Assembly: GCF_001625305.1 (NCBI RefSeq)
Contig: NW_017802935.1
Location: forward strand, 1,374,352 to 1,438,351
Source: Branchiostoma belcheri
Lineage: Eukaryota > Chordata > Leptocardii > Amphioxiformes > Branchiostomatidae
Length of the DNA stretch: 64,000 nt
Direction: 5' to 3'
Part shown: piece after piece, positions 61,910 through 64,000 of the stretch
Layout: every line of letters starts with the position of its first letter
Numbering within the stretch: the stretch's first letter is position 1
Program-made: the position numbers and the translations under genes
Notes under the pieces: generated by a model
Seen by the model: the letters and a program-made list of their open reading frames with translations, nothing else
Database searches by the model: none
Told to the model about the DNA's origin: nothing

Positions 61910-64000
61910 ATGGGCAGAAAGCTGCGACACGTGCTGATTTTCCTTCTCATCATCCTGAAGGAGCCCAACATGCCAGAAGCTGACTGCAGCTGTGAACCAA
62001 GAAGACATTGCCACTGCTCCAACAAGGGCCTCATCAGCATCCCTCAGAACCTTCCAACATCAATCTTAAGCTTGGTGTTGGATAAAAATCGTATTAGCAC
62101 TGTAAATCCTTCCTTAACGCGAAGGCACAGGCATTTGTTGTTTTTGGGCCTTTCATATAACAAGATAACGATGGTTCATCCCGGTATATTTAAAGATATG
62201 CCAGAATGTGAATCCCTGAATCTAAACTATAACATGATAAAGATTATTCAGGCAGGAACATTTCAAAATCTACCAAGTTTGCGAGACTTAGCACTGTCAC
62301 ACAACCGGATTACATCGGTCCAGGCAGGTGCGTTTCAAAAGCTTCCCAATCTACAAGAGTTAGGCCTGTCCAGCAACAACATAACAATGCTTCAGCCCGG
62401 TGTGTTTAAAAATCTACCAAAATTATCAACCCTGAGACTAAGCCACAACATGATAAAGGTTATTCAGGCAGGAACATTTCAAATTCTACCCAGTCTACAA
62501 ATCTTATACCTTTATTCAAGCATCAAGATAACAATGATTAAAGCAGGGACATTTCAAAATCTACCCAAACTAGAAGAGTTGCTCCTGTATAAAAACCAGA
62601 TAACAACGATTCAGCCTCATACATTCCGTAATTTACCCCAACTAGAAAAATTGTGTCTGTACCACAACAAGATACACTTGGTTGAATTTGCACATCTACC
62701 CCGACTGATAGAGTTGGACCTGTGCATGAACAATATAAGGACAATTCCGTCTCGTACATTTGAAAACCTGCCCAAGCTCAGAAGTTTGGACCTCCAGTAT
62801 AACAAGTTGTCTACCATTCCCCCTGCAGCTTTTACCTTCATGCCAGACATTCGTGCCATTAAACTTCAGTATAACCCTATTCATTGTGACTGTCAAATGG
62901 CTCCTTTCACGAAATTTCCTTTACTCGGAAGGAACAGCAAGATAAAGTGTCACCGACCCTTCAAACTTTATGGGAAAAGACTAATGTATATTGATGTTAA
63001 AGATATTTGTAAAGAGCAAACCGTGTCAACACCAACTGTTAATATCCATACCTCATCCACAGTTGGCAACACGAAAGGCAATACTAGACCATTGACATAT
63101 CCTGTAGTCTCGACATCTCCCACACCAACTGTTGATATACAAACCTCATCCACAGTTGGTAACACGAAAATCAAAACTAGCCCATCGACATATCCTGTAG
63201 GCTCGACATCTGCAACACAGCACCTTTCTAACCTATCAGAAACTGCCAAAATGCACAATGTAACCGTGACCTCTCACTATCACTGGTTCTTTACACGCAA
63301 TGCTGGCTCAACGGCAAATCCTGCAGAAAACAAGGCAGGCAAAACAAGAGCAACACCAACTCCATCCCTTGCGATCACTTCAAACAAACCAGAATCTGCT
63401 CCCAGTGCCCCCCTACCCGTTCTCATAGGCTCATTCTGTGGTCCACTAGCTGGAATTCTACTGATTGGCAGTATCATTCTTACAGTGTGGTACAAGATGA
63501 AGACCAGGCAGCCTCCTTTAGGGCCAAATCCCAATGTTGTTGGTGGTAACACAAACACCACAGCCACTGTAATAACCAGTGGTCATGATCAGACAGGGCA
63601 GGGTCAGTCCCAGGTCATCACTGCATCCAACAAAAACACCACAGCTACTGTAATGGCCAGCGGTAATGATCAGACAGGACAGGGTCAGTCCCAAGTCATC
63701 GCTGCATCCAACACAAACACCACAGCTACTGTAATAAGGAGTGGTGATGATCACCAATATGAGGATATTGACAGCAATCGTGATCAGACAGGGCAGGGCC
63801 AGTCCCAGGCTAGCATTCAGTCTCTGGAAGTTGCAAGTCTATCTAAAGTGGTAGCTGCCTTAAAACCAAATGCCATGTACGCAGGTACACCACCAAACGA
63901 CCCAAAATCTACCAATAATCATGACCAAACAGGGCAGGGTCAGTCTCAGGCCATCACTGAATCCAACACAAACACCACAGCTACTATAATGACCACTGGT
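61910..64000 (+). CDS. LRR transmembrane receptor with a repeated cytoplasmic tail (3' end beyond window)
   Basis: One open frame of 697 codons reaches the window edge without a stop. The start at 61910 (accATGG) is followed by a signal peptide (VLIFLLIILKEPNM) and an N-terminal cysteine cap (DCSCEPRRHCHCSNKGL). About eleven LRRs of the typical L..L.LS.N.I..I..GTFQNLP type follow, then a C-terminal cap (NPIHCDCQ ... DIC). Next come a Thr/Ser/Pro-rich stalk of about 150 residues and a membrane helix at roughly 503-527 (LAGILLIGSIILTVWY). The tail repeats a 27-residue unit (NTNTTATVITSGHDQ then TGQGQSQVITAS) at least three times, with a partial further copy. One unit is replaced by HQYEDIDSN, a possible phosphotyrosine site. 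No TIR or kinase domain is seen within the window. A surface recognition or adhesion receptor is likely; the ligand is unknown. Confidence 0.85.
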   Translation, partial: MGRKLRHVLIFLLIILKEPNMPEADCSCEPRRHCHCSNKGLISIPQNLPTSILSLVLDKNRISTVNPSLTRRHRHLLFLGLSYNKITMVHPGIFKDMPECESLNLNYNMIKIIQAGTFQNLPSLRDLALSHNRITSVQAGAFQKLPNLQELGLSSNNITMLQPGVFKNLPKLSTLRLSHNMIKVIQAGTFQILPSLQILYLYSSIKITMIKAGTFQNLPKLEELLLYKNQITTIQPHTFRNLPQLEKLCLYHNKIHLVEFAHLPRLIELDLCMNNIRTIPSRTFENLPKLRSLDLQYNKLSTIPPAAFTFMPDIRAIKLQYNPIHCDCQMAPFTKFPLLGRNSKIKCHRPFKLYGKRLMYIDVKDICKEQTVSTPTVNIHTSSTVGNTKGNTRPLTYPVVSTSPTPTVDIQTSSTVGNTKIKTSPSTYPVGSTSATQHLSNLSETAKMHNVTVTSHYHWFFTRNAGSTANPAENKAGKTRATPTPSLAITSNKPESAPSAPLPVLIGSFCGPLAGILLIGSIILTVWYKMKTRQPPLGPNPNVVGGNTNTTATVITSGHDQTGQGQSQVITASNKNTTATVMASGNDQTGQGQSQVIAASNTNTTATVIRSGDDHQYEDIDSNRDQTGQGQSQASIQSLEVASLSKVVAALKPNAMYAGTPPNDPKSTNNHDQTGQGQSQAITESNTNTTATIMTTG

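Overview
The window looks like chordate nuclear DNA from a lancelet (amphioxus, Branchiostoma). Genes are split by short GT-AG introns, the intergenic DNA is full of small foldback elements and LINE tails, and the gene families present (tandem MCT-like transporters, a Toll-like receptor of the multiple-cysteine-cluster type, an LRR membrane receptor with a repeated glutamine-rich tail, a membrane collectin-like lectin) fit a lancelet. The species call is inference from family content. Two runs of N (37805-37824 and 49628-50124) mark assembly gaps.

The left two thirds (1-45.4 kb) is a tandem array of seven SLC16-type (monocarboxylate transporter, MCT) genes, labelled MCT-A to MCT-G here. A-D lie on the minus strand and E-G on the plus strand, so the array diverges head to head around 21.2-26.8 kb. 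Each complete copy has four coding exons, all joined in phase 1 (208, 144, 834-846 and 206-212 nt), giving 463-467 residues. Each also has a probable non-coding leader exon about 0.35-1.2 kb upstream (3.6 kb in MCT-F because of an insertion). MCT-A is cut by the window edge. MCT-E carries an in-frame stop in exon 3 and is probably a pseudogene. The introns hold a 41/42-bp minisatellite that recurs in intron 1 of every copy whose intron 1 is visible. Broken exon 3 and exon 4 fragments show that the array was once larger or was rearranged.

Other genes are embedded in the array. A collagen-stalk C-type lectin gene (about 7-12.1 kb, plus) encodes a type II membrane protein and has a duplicated cytoplasmic exon. 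A small four-exon gene (36.7-40.1 kb, minus) encodes a 129-residue DUF4430-like (transcobalamin C-terminal-like) protein without a signal peptide. A 5'-truncated LINE with a long reverse-transcriptase frame (30.8-33.1 kb, minus) sits inside a CCTAGG-rich element with long terminal inverted repeats, inserted into the leader intron of MCT-F.

The right third holds an intronless DMT/EamA-type transporter gene (46.8-47.85 kb, plus) flanked by inverted repeats of about 0.6 kb. It is followed by a Toll-like receptor gene (51.3-57.0 kb, minus) whose TIR domain is spread over four exons and broken by two single-base shifts. The LRR transmembrane receptor (61.9 kb to the window edge, plus) runs off the end.

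There is no operon logic here. The genes are separate transcription units. The common themes are plasma-membrane solute transport (MCT array, DMT transporter) and pattern recognition (lectin, Toll-like receptor, LRR receptor), in a region strongly remodelled by tandem duplication and non-autonomous mobile DNA.
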